A stretch of DNA of 64,000 nucleotides from Sodiomyces alkalinus F11. Its lineage: Eukaryota; Ascomycota; Sordariomycetes; Glomerellales; Plectosphaerellaceae. The position numbers were made by a program, and so were the translations under genes. The notes under the pieces were generated by a model. That model ran no database searches. It was not told the origin of the DNA and worked only from the letters and a program-made list of their open reading frames with translations. Below, in pieces: positions 61,806 through 64,000 of the stretch. Each line of letters begins with the position of its first letter. The first letter of the stretch is position 1. Where the stretch lies: assembly GCF_003711515.1 (NCBI RefSeq), contig NW_021167082.1, positions 939,310 through 1,003,309 of the forward strand. The letters run 5' to 3'.

Positions 61806-64000
61806 ATGACCCACCTTGCCAAGTTGAGCGCGTTGACCGATGAGCTCGTCGAACTCATCACAGCAACCTCGAGTAAGGTGTGCATGCTTATATTTATGTC
61901 TAAACGATGATACGGGCCTCTTTCCCAGTCGTCAAGGCACCGAGCTGACTGGATTGGTTGTAGGTTGACCGAGACCGGTTTAACCTCTACCGAGAGTCCT
62001 CTATTCGTAGCTTGAGGCATCACAATTTTCTCCGCACCAACCAATTCGACGTCGAGGAGAGACTCGACGGACTCGAGGAGAGGTTCAGGATCCAACACCG
62101 TGAAGGTCTCGCCGATGCTCTCGGTCAGAGACTCTCCTCCTTGGCCCTAGTCCCTTCAAAATGGCACCCCGAAATCCTCCATTTCCTCCTGGAGGTAGCC
62201 GACCAGCCTGCGCAGAAGTCAGCCCTCGCAGCGTTAGACCTACTGAAAGAACCCGATGTTGACCCCGGCCCCCGTTTGACATGGGAGGATATTGCCAAAG
62301 AGGACGGTTGGCATGGGGATCCCGATCTGTGGAGGAACGTTGACTACTTGGACAGTTCCGACGATGGTCTTGATGACGCCAAGTCCGCTACGTCTCGGGA
62401 GTCCGAGGACACTTCACTTTCTGCACTGGACACCTCGCATGATCGAAAACCCGAGGACCTTCAGGTAGCCACGGAAAATCATGCTGCTCTCAAGGCTGTC
62501 CGCGAAAGCCAGTCATGGCGCCTTCCAAGGGCCGAGCAGGGAGGGACGGTGCCTTCGCGCAAAGTTCCCGTAACTGAATTCCAGGTGATACGCGAAGTGC
62601 TCTTTATGCTCCAGGGCCACCCGACGTCCCTCTTTTTGGAGAACAGACTCCCAGATACGAAGTACCAGATGGCCAATGTCGCCTGGGAAACTCACCGGGC
62701 ATTGTCCAACTGGTTCGCCGAAGCCGGACGTCAACTGTCCGTCCTTCGGTCATTCGAAAGCAAGCAACAAACCTCGCCGCTTCTGCAGAGATTCCGCAGC
62801 AACGTCTCTACTAGTCTGCAATCTCTTGACAAGCACATATCGACCATTCAATGTCGCCTGGTCGATGCGCAAGAAGACACGGTTGTCAGCTTGATTGCGA
62901 TTCAACAAGAGCTCAAGCCCCTGCTAGATCCGCTATATTCTTTATCCAATGTTGTGCGGGAGCAACAGGAATATCCCAATATTGGCGCATTTCGCTATCT
63001 GGAGCTCCTGTACCATCAGATTGGCGCTGCCCAGGCGTCCGACTGCACAGAAGGGTATCAGCTTCTCGGCCGCATATTCTTCGACTGTTTTCAGGTCTAT
63101 CTGCGGCCCATCCGGCACTGGATGGAGGAGGGAGAACTTATACCGGGAGACAAGATCTTCTTCGTCTCAGAGTCATCCGCCCAGCTCCTTCGCAATCAGA
63201 TATGGCGTGACCAATTCAAGCTGAGACGAACATCAAGCGGGCAGCTGCACGTACCCAATTTCCTTCAGCCAAGTGCTGCGAAGATCTTCACTGCCGGGAA
63301 GAGTATTGTAGTCCTCAAGCACCTCGGATGGTTCGAGCGCAGCCGGAAGCAGTGGACACACCCCGAGCCTCACTTGACTTTCGACGCCGTTTGCTCGGCC
63401 GAGCTGGGGCTTGCCCCATTCTCCGAGCTGTTCGGCTCCGCTTTTCATTCGTGGGTCCAAAGCAAGCAGCATGCAACCTCGGAGGCCCTCAAGCAGGTTC
63501 TCATGGAATCTTGTCGCCTGCAGGCAAATGCGGATGCCTTGGAACGACTCTACTTCATGTCCGACGGCGCGGTGGCGGACACGTACTGCCAGAACCTGTT
63601 TGCCAGAATCGATTTGCTCAGAACCGACTGGCGTGACCGCTATTTCCTCGCAGGACTAGCCCAGGAATCCTTTTCACCCTGCCTAGATGCACACCTGGTG
63701 ACTTCGGCCATGACTCCGAACGCACAACGCATCGACCCTGTCCAGGCCCGAGACTCCGTCCGGGCACTTCTGCCAATGATTGGTATCTCCTACCGCCTCT
63801 CGTGGCCTGTGCAAATCGTTCTTACCGACGAAACCCTGGCTCGGTACCAGGCAGTGTTCACGTTCCTGTTGCAGATCCGCCGAGCAACCTCTGTTCTCAA
63901 AAGACCCCGTCTGCTCGACAAGCACACCTACGACACGGACAATGGGGCTGAGAATGTCGACTATTATGATCTGCGTTTCAGGTTCTTGTGGTTCTGTAAT
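61806..64000 (+). CDS. Gamma-tubulin complex component, GCP5-like (3' end outside window)
   Basis: Microtubule nucleation factor of the Spc97/Spc98 (GCP) family, acting at spindle pole bodies. Exon 1 is 61806-61877 (MTHLAKLSALTDELVELI). An 86-nt phase-0 intron (donor GTGTGC, acceptor TGTAG) leads to an exon open from 61964 to the window end, about 703 residues in all so far. After a charged N-terminal part comes the acidic LTWEDIAKEDGWHGDPDLW, then RNVDYLDSSDDG. Next is EFQVIREVLFMLQGHPTSLF, the start of the GCP N-terminal (Spc97_Spc98) domain, followed by YLELLYHQIG, IFFDCFQVYLRPIRHWMEEG and FFVSESS. The C-terminal tubulin-binding domain begins with LPMIGISYRLSWPVQIVLTDETLARYQAVF and is cut off. 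The GCP5 assignment, over GCP4 or GCP6, rests on the WEDI region. Confidence 0.85.

Overview
The window is nuclear DNA of a filamentous ascomycete (Pezizomycotina, most likely a sordariomycete). The protein families are fungal, genes carry short GT-AG introns of 51 to about 146 nt, exons are GC-rich, and the one large repeat block bears the transition damage left by repeat-induced point mutation (RIP). I cannot name the genus. A run of 60 N at 21780-21839 shows a draft assembly.

Layout. 1-13699 is a compact gene block: the 3' part of Elongator subunit ELP5 (+), the P4B-ATPase flippase NEO1 (+), a CYC2-like mitochondrial FAD protein (-), AIM32 (-) and a Zn2Cys6 transcription factor (-). 13700-27130 is a gene-poor stretch of about 13.4 kb. 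It is rich in short recurring motifs (TACGAAGTA, TACGGAGTA, GTACAACGT and complements) and holds microsatellites, a MITE-like hairpin and one weak candidate for a tiny spliced gene. 27131-31367 is the purine-pathway enzyme FGAM synthase (ADE6, -).

32460-44574 is a nest of two dead Ty1/copia retrotransposons. Element A lies on the minus strand with 193-bp LTRs and target duplication GCAAG. Element B lies on the plus strand with 283-bp LTRs and target duplication ACTCC, and it is inserted inside one LTR of A. Boundaries, LTR pairs, both target duplications, half-tRNA primer sites and protease/RT remnants can all be read. No ORF of 60 codons lies wholly within about 12 kb, as expected after RIP.

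45041-64000 is gene-dense again: a PQ-loop protein of the SLC66A2/Any1 type (+), an unrecognised nuclear-looking protein with a duplicated exon (+), methylenetetrahydrofolate reductase (-), mitochondrial leucyl-tRNA synthetase (+), an intron-containing tRNA-His (-), a WDR83/MORG1-like WD40 protein (+), a GT15 Golgi mannosyltransferase (-) and the 5' part of a GCP5-type gamma-tubulin complex gene (+).

There is no operon-like pathway cluster; these are mostly housekeeping genes. Two links stand out. NEO1 and an ANY1-like gene, whose yeast counterparts act in opposition in phospholipid flipping, lie in the same 46 kb. Three genes serve mitochondria (CYC2-like, AIM32, LeuRS). I found no secondary-metabolite cluster, CRISPR array or convincing new multi-gene system. 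The most informative structures are the nested RIP-damaged elements, the duplicated-exon protein and the motif-rich desert.
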